Assembly: GCA_902497035.1 (NCBI GenBank)
Contig: CABVDL010000107.1
Coordinates: 1 to 8,456, forward strand
DNA length: 8,456 nucleotides
Origin: an uncultured Prevotella sp.
GTDB taxonomy: Bacteria > Bacteroidota > Bacteroidia > Bacteroidales > Bacteroidaceae
Direction: 5' to 3'
Both the position numbers and the translations under genes were made by a program. The notes below the pieces were generated by a model. That model did not search any database, was not told where the DNA came from, and was given only the letters and a program-made list of their open reading frames with translations. Below, one piece after another: positions 1 to 6,497 of this stretch. Each line of letters opens with the position of its first letter. The first letter of the stretch is position 1.

Positions 1-60
1 TACACTGTCACCGGTGACGCATTGACGAAGTCAGGACGAGTGACGCGTTTGCCCGGCCTG
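1..60. other. Edge segment, no gene assignable
   Basis: These bases lie downstream of the minus-strand DUF262 gene and upstream of the window edge. One plus frame and one minus frame are open across the whole stretch, but 60 bases are too few to decide between chance and the end of a neighbouring gene. The only visible structure is a perfect 12-bp palindrome, GTCACCGGTGAC, at 7-18. The short word TGACG recurs at about 15, 24 and 42. No T-tract follows the palindrome on either strand, so it is not a convincing intrinsic terminator. Confidence 0.4.
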
Positions 61-2262
61 TTACCCGAGCGTCTGCACCGCTTTCAGAATGCGGTCCTCC
101 GAGTCAATCCCGTTGTTTTGTGCAATGTCAACCGATAAGACAAGCTGGCCGGCTTCACCCTTATCCGACTTGTAAACCTCAACTTTGCTTAGTCCGTTTT
201 TCACCAGATATTCCTCTCCGAAATATTTTCTGCCGTTGCTGCTGCACCGCGCCTCTATCTCACTGAGAAACACTTCCCTGGAGTTGGATGACATATGCTG
301 GGCGGCATATACCGTCCAGATGTCGTACGGATTGGATTCGTACTGGCAGTAGCGGCCATACCGGCCAATGCGGAAACTCGGATATTTGACATAATAGTAG
401 AACCACGTGAACTGCCTGTCGGTTTCAGCCTTGTTGAGATAAGTCTCCACAATGTTCTGCAGATGGCGGTCGGTAATGTCCCCGTCCAGCGTTTCCAGGA
501 GTTGGAGCAGGCATTGCCGGGTCTTGTTGAGCTTGTTCTTGTCGCCGTTATGAAACAGGCTGACCCAGGCCTGAGGCAGCCCCTTGTTGCTGGTACCCGT
601 CTGTATGCGCCAGATGTTGTCGCGCTGGGAATAGTCACCTATGGCGAACAGGGCGCAGTCGATCAGGTCCCAATTGCATTCGAACAGTTTCCTGAAGGCA
701 TCGAACTGGTCATAATGGTCAAGGCCGATAATGGAAACCCTACCGAACAGCAACGGGTGGTCTTCAAACCGTTCCAGTGCCTCGCGGTAATTCTTGTCGT
801 GACTGTTGATGAACACTTGCTTTTGTCTTTCCTCCTCCAGCTGCAGGACATTGAAGTTTGGACAGTTGCTCCTGTCGCCGACAACGATGTTGTCTGAGAT
901 GATGCCATCTCTGATGATGCCGTCAACCTGCCTCAGTATGGCGGGCATGCGGTTGCCGCCCATACGGTTTTCGCTGTCACTGATTTCATCAGAGGAGTTG
1001 AGCACAAGGTTGTTGACGATGCGGAAGCGGCTGACGAAGTCCTCGTGGCTGACATCCTGCTCGTGCAGCAGATAGACGATGACGGCATAGAGCAGGATGA
1101 TTTTGTTTAAGGGAAATCTTCTGTTGCGGCTGCCGCGGAGCTCGGAATAATCATTGATACAGTCTTTAAACAGGTTGACGGCATAATTGTTGGGCAGTCT
1201 CACCTTGCCGTCCTCATGCGCGCCGGCGCAGGCAAAACCGTTGAAGAACGAGTCTATATCCTTGCCCTCACGTGTCAGCTGCGTGTCAGTCCAACAGTCG
1301 AAAAAGCGTCGGAGTGTCTCTGCATTGAACTTGGCGTCAGTGCCGGTGAAGTACGTCTCCAGCAGCTTAAACTCATCCTTTTCTTTAGGGCTGCTGTTCG
1401 ACCGGTAGCAAAGAATGTCGCAGACAAACCGGAAATAGCGCAGGAAGGCGTCGTCGGTAGATGGCTGGCTGTCGGCGGACTCTTTTCCTCCGGTGTATTG
1501 CCACAGCAGGTCGGTCCATGATGTGTCGATTTTGTCAGCAATCAGCTTGGCCTCGGTCTTGTCCACCCGTTGTAGCGTCTTTTCCAGTTCGGCCTTGAAG
1601 TTCTCGAAATCGGTAAGCGGCTTTCCGCGTGAGTTCATCTTTATATAGATGTCGTCGGTGAGCCTCAACTGCTCAAGTGAAATGAAATAGAAACGGATGG
1701 TATCGAGCTTGTCGGACAAGTTGTCGACAGTCCTGAACTTCCCGTCAATGGCATCGAGCATGACCAGCATAGAGGATATGGTACCGTCGTGAATCCAGTC
1801 ATCGGGGAACCAGGGCTGGTCTTTTATTTCTTTCGACAAAGTGCCTTTGAAACCGCTGGTGAAGGGATTGAAGTGGTCGTCGGCGAGCCGTGCGCAGAAG
1901 TCGCGGGCGCTGTAGCGCGTCTGGTAGGTGAAATGGCGCAGAAACGTGGCATCTGTCCGCCCAGACTTTCGCGCGGCATACCAATAGAGCAGGAAAAGCG
2001 TTGTCAGACGCTGCTGTCCGTCCAGGGGAATAAATTGCCCGTTGTCATTATTGTGGCCGTAGATGAAATCGATCGTCAGGCCATTGCCCCTCTCTATGCC
2101 GTCATATATGGCATTGAGGAAGTTCTGCCTAACTCGTGTAGCATGCTCGTCATAGCGTCCCTGCGCGTAATTACGCTGTATCTTGGGGATGACAATATCT
2201 TTGACCTGAATGTCCTTATTGTCAAACAGGTCAGGAAATGAAACTAATATAGCCTGGTTCAT
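61..2262 (-). CDS. DUF262 domain protein, large, without HNH nuclease motif
   Basis: This 733-residue protein has the DUF262 (ParB/sulfiredoxin-like, GmrS-type) fold at its N-terminus. The signatures are IPKIQRNYAQGR (residues 25-36, the family's P..QR.Y motif), PLDGQQRLTTLFLL (79-92, the DGQQR nucleotide-binding/hydrolysis motif) and IKMNSRGKPLTDFENFKAE (207-225, the N.RG..L....KA motif). Residues beyond about 270 are mixed helical sequence that I cannot assign. I see no HxH / N..K pattern of a DUF1524 HNH nuclease, no signal peptide and no membrane segment. The ATG lies 1 nt after the TAA of the preceding DUF262 gene (TAA-T-ATG), which implies one mRNA and coupled translation. DUF262 proteins of known function (GmrSD, BrxU, SspE) are NTP-dependent anti-phage or modification-dependent restriction proteins. 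By inference this is the NTP-sensing or scaffold partner of a two-protein defence module. The frame is intact and the family call is firm; the biological role is not. Confidence 0.9.
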   Translation of the reverse strand: MNQAILVSFPDLFDNKDIQVKDIVIPKIQRNYAQGRYDEHATRVRQNFLNAIYDGIERGNGLTIDFIYGHNNDNGQFIPLDGQQRLTTLFLLYWYAARKSGRTDATFLRHFTYQTRYSARDFCARLADDHFNPFTSGFKGTLSKEIKDQPWFPDDWIHDGTISSMLVMLDAIDGKFRTVDNLSDKLDTIRFYFISLEQLRLTDDIYIKMNSRGKPLTDFENFKAELEKTLQRVDKTEAKLIADKIDTSWTDLLWQYTGGKESADSQPSTDDAFLRYFRFVCDILCYRSNSSPKEKDEFKLLETYFTGTDAKFNAETLRRFFDCWTDTQLTREGKDIDSFFNGFACAGAHEDGKVRLPNNYAVNLFKDCINDYSELRGSRNRRFPLNKIILLYAVIVYLLHEQDVSHEDFVSRFRIVNNLVLNSSDEISDSENRMGGNRMPAILRQVDGIIRDGIISDNIVVGDRSNCPNFNVLQLEEERQKQVFINSHDKNYREALERFEDHPLLFGRVSIIGLDHYDQFDAFRKLFECNWDLIDCALFAIGDYSQRDNIWRIQTGTSNKGLPQAWVSLFHNGDKNKLNKTRQCLLQLLETLDGDITDRHLQNIVETYLNKAETDRQFTWFYYYVKYPSFRIGRYGRYCQYESNPYDIWTVYAAQHMSSNSREVFLSEIEARCSSNGRKYFGEEYLVKNGLSKVEVYKSDKGEAGQLVLSVDIAQNNGIDSEDRILKAVQTLG

Positions 2263-2263
2263 A

Positions 2264-2740
2264 TTATTTCTTGTCTATATAATCAGACAGTTTTTCTTTT
2301 ATATTGCTTTTGTAGGCATCGCGGTCTGCCGGTCCCCAGAAGTGCACCTGCAGCCTTGCCGACGGCGTGTAATACTTGAAAAACACCATTTTGGTGCAGT
2401 AGGGGATGTAAGCCCCGTTCATGTCCATTTTGATAATCATGTTGCGCTTGGCGTCGAATACGTAGTTGCTGAGCGCGGCATTACTGCCCACGTCGAGCAA
2501 GGCCAGATTGTCTATGCCGTGCAGGACGCTGACATCCTCGTTGAGTGACAGCTGACTGACGATGCGGTCCTGCAGGCTGTTGAACTCGTCGCCCACGTTT
2601 TTCTTTGTTCTGGCATCGATGTCGTCGACGAGCTTCCGTGCCTCCTCCACCAGACTGTCGATCGTGGTGCGCCGGCCATCGCTCTCCGCGAGGTCCTCCC
2701 TCAGGTCCTCCAATGAGGTGATATGGTCTGTCAGCCACAC
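2264..2740 (-). CDS. C-terminal fragment of the DUF1524 HNH domain, after the TAG
   Basis: This in-frame continuation lies two codons past the amber stop. The GTG at 2738-2740 is the first alternative start codon and would give 158 residues. Residues 1-75 are a charged, helical, possibly coiled stretch (LEDLREDLAES, IDSLVEEARKLVDDIDAR). Then comes IDNLALLDVGSNAALSN with VFDAKR, the second half of the DUF1524 HNH motif (N...N..F..K), and the family's usual ending with IPYCTKMVFFKYYT and a WGPADRDAYK..I...L segment. It has no independent function that I know of. Separate translation from GTG by reinitiation at the amber site is possible but unproven. Its TAA overlaps the translational start region of the 733-residue gene (1-nt gap), so losing ribosomes at the TAG could also lower expression of that downstream gene (polarity). 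Confidence 0.6.
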   Translation of the reverse strand: MWLTDHITSLEDLREDLAESDGRRTTIDSLVEEARKLVDDIDARTKKNVGDEFNSLQDRIVSQLSLNEDVSVLHGIDNLALLDVGSNAALSNYVFDAKRNMIIKMDMNGAYIPYCTKMVFFKYYTPSARLQVHFWGPADRDAYKSNIKEKLSDYIDKK

Positions 2741-2746
2741 GCGGCG

Positions 2747-2749
2747 CTA
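2747..2749 (-). other. In-frame amber codon interrupting the DUF262-HNH gene
   Basis: The plus-strand bases CTA read TAG on the coding strand. The flanking codons give TNE before and RRVWLTD after, in the same frame. The other intact minus- and plus-strand genes here end in TAA or TGA, and this is the only TAG at the end of a gene-sized frame in the window. A single G-to-A change on the plus strand at 2749 would convert a CAG codon to this stop. Confidence 0.85.
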
Positions 2750-4006
2750 CTCGTTGGTGTACAGTCCTTCGGAGTGCTGGGCATGGATGTGCTCAAGGCT
2801 CCAGGGCTTCTCCTTGTGCATGCAGAATGGAAACCACTGTTTTTCCGCATTTATTGTACGTACTGACTCTACATTGAACAATAAGAGAATGCGCTGAATC
2901 AGTGCATTGTCCTTGCCATACTGTAATTCATCGATGTCGACGGCCGTATCCGTGTCCTCTTCTTTCCCACGGAGGCTCTGTCTGATCATCCAGTCTGTCT
3001 TCGCCTCGAACTGGCTCTTTCTCACATTCTGTCCGGCATTGAAGATGTCCTGTAGGGTTTGTGACTCTGAGGCGATGAGATAGCCTATCTTGTGATAGAG
3101 ATTGTGATTGTAGCGCCATTCCTTTAACTGGAGAAATGCCGCCTGGATACTTTTCCATACATCATAGAGCTTGGTTTTCCTGGACAGGTCGTCGAAATAG
3201 AAAAAGGTGGACAAAGGGTCACGGTCATCCTGTTTCTTCTGTGCCATAAGGTCCAGAACCAGGTCAATGCGTGTGGCATACTTCGGTGTCTTGCGGTTGG
3301 TGAGAAACGACCACAAGTCATCGTCGTGCAGCTCGCGTTCCATATTGTCCCACTGCAGGGCTATCTCTTCCTGGCATTCCCCAACGCTTTCCTCTGGGGT
3401 GTCTCTGAGAAACAGCGCCTTGACCAGCTCCGACGGAGTGAGCTGTATCTTGCCGATGTTCAGGCGCTGGAACAGGGATATGGCATCTTCTGTCTCAGGC
3501 ACCTCATACCAGATGACGCTCACTTTCTCCGACAGATATTCATTGATGTGGGTCATGTCTTTCTGCGCGACCAACAGGCTCTTCAACGTATTATAGGCCT
3601 TGGCCATGTACCAGAAGTCGATGTTGTCGTTGCGGAGGGACAGATCAATGTCTTTCAGAAACTGCGCCGACTGCGGGCGTGTTTCATAGTCAATGGAAAA
3701 CTTCGGTCCCGGCAGAAATCCGCGACTTTCTTTGTGAATGCACTGGTAAAGCAGAAAAAGCGACGTGAGCCGCTGCTGGCCGTCTATGAGCTCGTACCTG
3801 GCGGTGCCGTCGGCCGCCGGTTCCAGTTTCCTTACGACTATGGGTTGCAGACAGTAAGGATTGGCACCATTGCCAAGGATGTCCGTAACCAGCCGTCTGA
3901 TATCCATCTCGCCCCACCTGTAGCCGCGCTGATAGGATGGGACGACAAACGACCCGGTGATATCACCAACGAGCCGTGTTTCCAACAGAATATTAGCCAT
4001 GTTCAT
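2747..4006 (-). CDS. DUF262 protein, N-terminal 419 residues up to the TAG
   Basis: This is the part that would be made without readthrough. DUF262 motifs are VVPSYQRGYRWGEMD (21-35), YELIDGQQRLTSLFLLY (71-87) and FQRLNIGKIQLTPSELVKA (179-197), all intact, so a DUF262 domain could still fold and bind nucleotide. At the C-terminus, WSLEHIHAQHSEG (402-414) is the first half of the DUF1524 HNH motif; E405, H406 and H408 are the likely metal or catalytic residues. The chain stops 5 residues later, so the metal-binding fold is left incomplete. The start could be the ATG at 4006 or the second ATG two codons later (4000). No Shine-Dalgarno sequence is visible, as is usual in Bacteroidetes. The gene begins about 100 bases after the S41 protease stop, with two hairpins between. 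Confidence 0.8.
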   Translation of the reverse strand: MNMANILLETRLVGDITGSFVVPSYQRGYRWGEMDIRRLVTDILGNGANPYCLQPIVVRKLEPAADGTARYELIDGQQRLTSLFLLYQCIHKESRGFLPGPKFSIDYETRPQSAQFLKDIDLSLRNDNIDFWYMAKAYNTLKSLLVAQKDMTHINEYLSEKVSVIWYEVPETEDAISLFQRLNIGKIQLTPSELVKALFLRDTPEESVGECQEEIALQWDNMERELHDDDLWSFLTNRKTPKYATRIDLVLDLMAQKKQDDRDPLSTFFYFDDLSRKTKLYDVWKSIQAAFLQLKEWRYNHNLYHKIGYLIASESQTLQDIFNAGQNVRKSQFEAKTDWMIRQSLRGKEEDTDTAVDIDELQYGKDNALIQRILLLFNVESVRTINAEKQWFPFCMHKEKPWSLEHIHAQHSEGLYTNE

Positions 4007-4020
4007 ATAGGTATTAATAA

Positions 4021-4050
4021 ATGCCTGCCCCGGTATTGAGAGACAGGCAT
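4021..4050 (-). terminator. Hairpin before the DUF262 unit, candidate terminator of the S41 gene
   Basis: The arms ATGCCTG (4021-4027) and CAGGCAT (4044-4050) form a 7-bp stem with a 16-nt loop. Read on the minus strand the stem is followed by TTTATTAATA, a moderately T-rich run. It lies between the S41 stop (4103) and the DUF262 start (4006), ending only about 14 bases before that start codon. It could terminate S41 transcription or act as a leader hairpin of the DUF262 genes. The stem is short and the T-run is broken, so confidence is moderate. Confidence 0.45.
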
Positions 4051-4070
4051 CAGGGAAGTTCTTGCGGTGT

Positions 4071-4098
4071 TGCCGGCATTGCCACCGGCTTGCCGGCA
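4071..4098 (-). terminator. GC-rich stem-loop just after the S41 stop codon
   Basis: Two copies of the self-complementary octamer TGCCGGCA (4071-4078 and 4091-4098) flank an inner GCC-ACC-GGC hairpin (4081-4089), giving a long GC-rich stem with a small internal loop. It begins about 5 bases after the S41 stop on the minus strand. No T-tract follows directly, so it may protect the 3' end or pause polymerase ahead of the second hairpin (4021-4050) rather than act as a complete intrinsic terminator. Confidence 0.4.
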
Positions 4099-4102
4099 GC
4101 CG

Positions 4103-5773
4103 TCATTTCGACGGGCGCAGTATGCTGTCGTAGCGCTGCCGGTCGCCGAGGAGCTTGAAGGCCTCCTGCACCTGGTTGTCGCCGGCCAGCGAGTTCTCGA
4201 TGGCGCCGCGCTGATAATAGTAGTTTGTCACAATGTCCTGCTGGAGCATGCGCATGATGCTCTTCTTGTTGAAGTCGAGGTCCTTTGCCAGGTTGGGCTG
4301 CAGCTTCTTGCGCAGGGCCTCAAACTCCGGCTTGGCGTCGTCGTAGTAGCCCTCAAACTTTGCCATCTTCTCCAGCTCGTCGAGCGTGTTGTCGCTCAGT
4401 GCGTCGTACTTGAAGCGGCTCTTCAGCACCATCTGCTTGAACTGCTCATAGTCGGCGTCGGTGAGGGCAAACTCCGACGGCTCGGCGATGGTGGGATGCG
4501 CGGCAATGTATTGCTGCTCGAAGGTGCTTACCAGCTCGTCGCTGTCGCGCACGCCCATGAGATAGTAGGTGATGTTTGGCATTGAGTCGGGCAGCACAGT
4601 GATGTCGGGCTCAATGCCGCCGCCGTCCTTTACCTTCCGGCCGTGTACCGTGTAGAACGTGTGGGTGAGCGAGTCGGCCACCAGCTCCGTACTGCCGCCG
4701 TTGCTGTGCTTGTAGTTGATTTTCTGAATGCAGCGCCCCGACGGGATGTAGTATTTGTTGGTGGTGAGCTTCATCTGCCCGTTGTAGGGCAGGTCGATGA
4801 CGGTCTGCACGAGTCCCTTGCCGTAGGTCTTCGTACCCATGATGACGGCGCGGTCGAAGTCCTGCAGCGACCCGCTCGTAATCTCGGATGCCGACGCCGA
4901 GTTGTTGTTGACCAGCACCACCACGGGCATCACCGTGTCAACGGGCTCGACCTGCGTGAGGTAGTCGTGGTTGACGCGCCTCAGCTTTCCGCGGTTGCTC
5001 ACGACGAGCTTGCCCTTAGGCACGAAGCAGTTGACGATGCTGACGGCCTCCGACTCGGAGCCGCCCCCATTGCCGCGCAGGTCGAACACGAGGCCTTTCA
5101 TGCCCTGCTGCCTCATCTCGATGATGGCGTTGCGCACCGTCTTGCCGCAGCCCTCAGTGAACGAGTAGAGGTTGAGGTACCCGAAGCCGTTTTTCTGCAC
5201 GCCGTAGTAGGGCACGGCAGGCAGCTGGATGACGCGCCGCGTGATTTTGACACGCATGTCCTTGTTGGTCGAGGGCCGGTGGAAGCGCAGCTCGAAGGTG
5301 CTGCCGGCGTCGCCGCGCAGGTGCTCGCTGACGTAGGCGTTGTCTTTCCTCGTCATGTCCTCGCCGTCGATGCTCAGTATGATGTCGCCCTTCCTCAGGC
5401 CCGCCTCCGCGGCAGGCTGGTGCTCATACGGCTCGTCAATGCAGACGCGGCCCAACTTGTAGTTGTAGCGTATCAGTGAGCCTATGCCGGCATATTTGCC
5501 CGTGAGCATCATCTTCACGTCGCCGCTCTTGTTTTCGGGGTAGTACTCCGTATAGGGGTCGAGGCTCTTCAGCATGGCGCTGATGCCGTAGCCCACCGTC
5601 TCGTCGGCGTCGAGCGTATCGACGTAGAGCATGTCGAGGTTCTTGTAAATGGTGTTGAACACCTCGAGGTTCTTCGCTACCTTAAAGTAATGGTCGTCCT
5701 GCGTCGCGGCCTGCTGGGCAGGGGCGGTGAGGCCCGTGAGCAGAGAGAGCGCTGCCATCAAAATCTTCTTCAT
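4103..5773 (-). CDS. S41 family C-terminal processing peptidase (PDZ protease)
   Basis: This is a 556-residue serine protease of the CtpA/Prc type. A Sec signal peptide is at residues 1-19 (MKK start, hydrophobic core, cleavage likely after APA before QQ), so it is exported to the periplasm or envelope. A PDZ domain covers about 95-178 (AGIGSLI, then EAGLRKGDIILSIDGED), which in this family recognises substrate C-termini. The S41 core follows: GLVFDLRGNGGG (227-238), NNNSASASEITSGSLQD (289-305) with nucleophile Ser294, and GTKTYGKGLVQ (313-323) with general base Lys319. Ser and Lys are 25 residues apart, as in E. coli Prc and B. subtilis CtpB, and Gln323 matches the third catalytic position. 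Residues 400-556 are a charged helical tail. All key residues are present, so it should be active. It begins a minus-strand unit with its own promoter and is followed by hairpins. The physiological substrate cannot be told from sequence. Confidence 0.93.
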   Translation of the reverse strand: MKKILMAALSLLTGLTAPAQQAATQDDHYFKVAKNLEVFNTIYKNLDMLYVDTLDADETVGYGISAMLKSLDPYTEYYPENKSGDVKMMLTGKYAGIGSLIRYNYKLGRVCIDEPYEHQPAAEAGLRKGDIILSIDGEDMTRKDNAYVSEHLRGDAGSTFELRFHRPSTNKDMRVKITRRVIQLPAVPYYGVQKNGFGYLNLYSFTEGCGKTVRNAIIEMRQQGMKGLVFDLRGNGGGSESEAVSIVNCFVPKGKLVVSNRGKLRRVNHDYLTQVEPVDTVMPVVVLVNNNSASASEITSGSLQDFDRAVIMGTKTYGKGLVQTVIDLPYNGQMKLTTNKYYIPSGRCIQKINYKHSNGGSTELVADSLTHTFYTVHGRKVKDGGGIEPDITVLPDSMPNITYYLMGVRDSDELVSTFEQQYIAAHPTIAEPSEFALTDADYEQFKQMVLKSRFKYDALSDNTLDELEKMAKFEGYYDDAKPEFEALRKKLQPNLAKDLDFNKKSIMRMLQQDIVTNYYYQRGAIENSLAGDNQVQEAFKLLGDRQRYDSILRPSK

Positions 5774-5779
5774 TGCTTG

Positions 5780-5803
5780 TCATTATATAATGATGCAAAC
5801 TTA
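5780..5803 (-). promoter_or_regulatory. S41 promoter -7 box with overlapping 14-bp palindrome
   Basis: On the minus strand, TAAGTTTG (plus-strand 5796-5803) fits the Bacteroidetes -7 consensus TAnnTTTG and lies about 22 bases ahead of the S41 ATG. A TTTG -33 element at the usual distance is not evident. The predicted transcription start (about 5790) falls inside a perfect palindrome, TCATTATATAATGA, at 5780-5793, which could be an operator or a 5'-UTR stem. Confidence 0.6.
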
Positions 5804-5904
5804 CATAAAATAATTGAGAAACCTGCTGCGGGAACGGAAAAAGTAGTCTTCAGCCTCCATTCGGTGGCAAGGTTAAAGAAAATATTGAAAAAAAACGGAA
5901 AATG

Positions 5905-5936
5905 TTTGGTAGGTTCCAGGATTCTTACTACCTTTG
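5905..5936 (+). promoter_or_regulatory. Bacteroidetes-type sigma promoter for tRNA-Asn
   Basis: TTTG (5905-5908) and TACCTTTG (5929-5936) are separated by 20 nt and match the TTTG / TAnnTTTG consensus of the Bacteroidetes primary sigma factor exactly. Transcription would start near 5942-5944, about 20 bases before the mature tRNA 5' end. Confidence 0.85.
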
Positions 5937-5962
5937 CAACCGCAATTCAACAAAGACGCACT

Positions 5963-6036
5963 GCTTCAGTAGCTCAGTTGGTTAGAGCACCTGACTGTTA
6001 ATCAGGGGGTCGTTGGTTCAAGCCCATCCTGAAGCG
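5963..6036 (+). tRNA. tRNA-Asn (anticodon GUU)
   Basis: This is a 74-nt cloverleaf. The acceptor arms GCTTCAG (5963-5969) and CTGAAGC (6029-6035) pair over 7 bp, with discriminator G at 6036. The D-arm GCTC/GAGC encloses AGTTGGTTA. The anticodon stem CCTGA/TCAGG holds the loop CTGTTAA, with anticodon GTT at 5997-5999. The variable loop is GGGTC, and the T-loop is TTCAAGC. The 3' CCA is not encoded. The T-stem GTTGG/CCATC has one T-T mismatch (6013 with 6027). A promoter precedes it and an intrinsic terminator follows, so it is a single-gene transcript. Confidence 0.95.
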
Positions 6037-6045
6037 CATAAGAAT

Positions 6046-6076
6046 AAGAGAGTTACACTTGTAACTCTCTTTTTTA
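6046..6076 (+). terminator. Intrinsic terminator of tRNA-Asn, probably bidirectional
   Basis: An 11-bp perfect stem, AAGAGAGTTAC (6046-6056) with GTAACTCTCTT (6061-6071), has a 4-nt loop (ACTT) and runs into a T-tract ending at 6075. On the minus strand the stem is preceded by an A-tract and followed by TTATTCTTAT, so it can also stop transcription coming from the pseudogene at 6084-6490. Confidence 0.9.
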
Positions 6077-6083
6077 GTCTATG

Positions 6084-6490
6084 TCAACGGAAAAGGGCAT
6101 CTATCGTAATCACTTGCTGAAAGTCTCCACTGTACTCATTATGAGTTAAGCCAAAAGTCGTTATAAGCGTACTGTGTATAGCCTTTCTGCGTGGCATCAT
6201 GCCGGAAAGAACGTTCTGCCTGTGTACAAGGACAGAATGGTACTGCTTGTTGACAATGAATTCCTCATTGTAGAATTTCATCTCGCACATGTTTACGACA
6301 TTATCATTCCTGTCTATCAGCATGTCAATCTGCGTGCCGTCAATAGTGTCGTCACCTTTTAGCGACCATGACGACTGAGATGTAACGACTCCGGAAATGC
6401 CAAGAGCTTGTTTTATTTGTGGAATGTGTCGGAAACATCGTACAAATGCCTAAATTCCTCTATCTCCTTTTCTCTTCCAATCATAGCCAT
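6084..6490 (-). pseudogene. AAA ATPase with DUF234/PDDEXK C-terminus, internally deleted remnant
   Basis: This is a remnant of the multi-copy Bacteroidetes ATP-binding protein family (AAA+ domain followed by a DUF234/PD-(D/E)XK-like domain). The start is preserved: from the ATG at 6488-6490 the frame reads MAMIGREKEIEEFRHLYD, the family's characteristic N-terminus, then goes off and stops at 6413-6415. In another frame, from about 6437 to 6084, the family's C-terminus is intact: CFRHIPQIKQALGISG, SWSLKGDDTIDGTQIDMLID (conserved D), VVNMCEMKFYNEEF (the E-x-K of the nuclease-like motif), and an ending HNEYSGDFQQVITIDALFR. The P-loop, Walker B and wing region that should lie between are missing. 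The two ends meet near 6437-6440 and are out of frame, so one internal deletion explains the structure. The C-terminal 79 codons from the ATG at 6321-6323 remain open but are unlikely to act alone. I rely on memory of the family for the match. Confidence 0.8.
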
Positions 6491-6497
6491 AAATGCA

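Larger units (their letters stand above)
2264..4006 (-). pseudogene. DUF262-DUF1524 (HNH) GmrSD-like gene interrupted by one TAG
   Basis: Read through the TAG at 2747-2749, this is one continuous frame of 580 codons plus stop with the standard architecture of single-chain GmrSD-like proteins: N-terminal DUF262 and C-terminal DUF1524 HNH-type nuclease. Homology runs smoothly across the stop. The first half of the nuclease domain ends ...HAQHSEGLYTNE, the next codons give RRVWLTDHI, and the second half (NLALLDVGSNAALSN, then VFDAKR) follows at the expected spacing. No base is gained or lost, so it is a point nonsense change. CAG (Gln) to TAG is the likeliest, since polar residues are common in this linker, but other single-base origins are possible. 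Proteins of this family act as NTP-dependent nucleases on modified or foreign DNA. Function is probably lost unless the stop is suppressed, is a sequencing error, or the two fragments reassociate. It is the first gene of a two-gene unit with the 733-residue DUF262 gene. Confidence 0.8.

Noticed and set aside
7..18. GTCACCGGTGAC palindrome as a terminator of the DUF262 unit
   Set aside because: Six-base arms with no loop and no T-tract on the minus strand; more likely chance or a small protein-binding site, too little flanking sequence to judge.
295..897. Plus-strand open frame of 200 codons
   Set aside because: Antisense shadow of the intact DUF262 gene, whose family motifs are clear; the translation resembles no protein family and has no promoter.
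2747..2749. TAG read as glutamine by a reassigned genetic code
   Set aside because: TAG recoding is known for some gut phages, but this window carries chromosomal housekeeping genes and shows only one internal TAG in a real gene; a point mutation is simpler. Genome-wide codon analysis would settle it.
3326..4039. Plus-strand open frame of 237 codons opposite the interrupted DUF262-HNH gene
   Set aside because: Shadow frame; the minus strand carries the QR.Y, DGQQR and HIH motifs.
4643..5479. Plus-strand open frame of 278 codons opposite the S41 protease
   Set aside because: Val/Arg/Leu-rich shadow of GC-rich codons on the minus strand, which encodes the full catalytic motifs.
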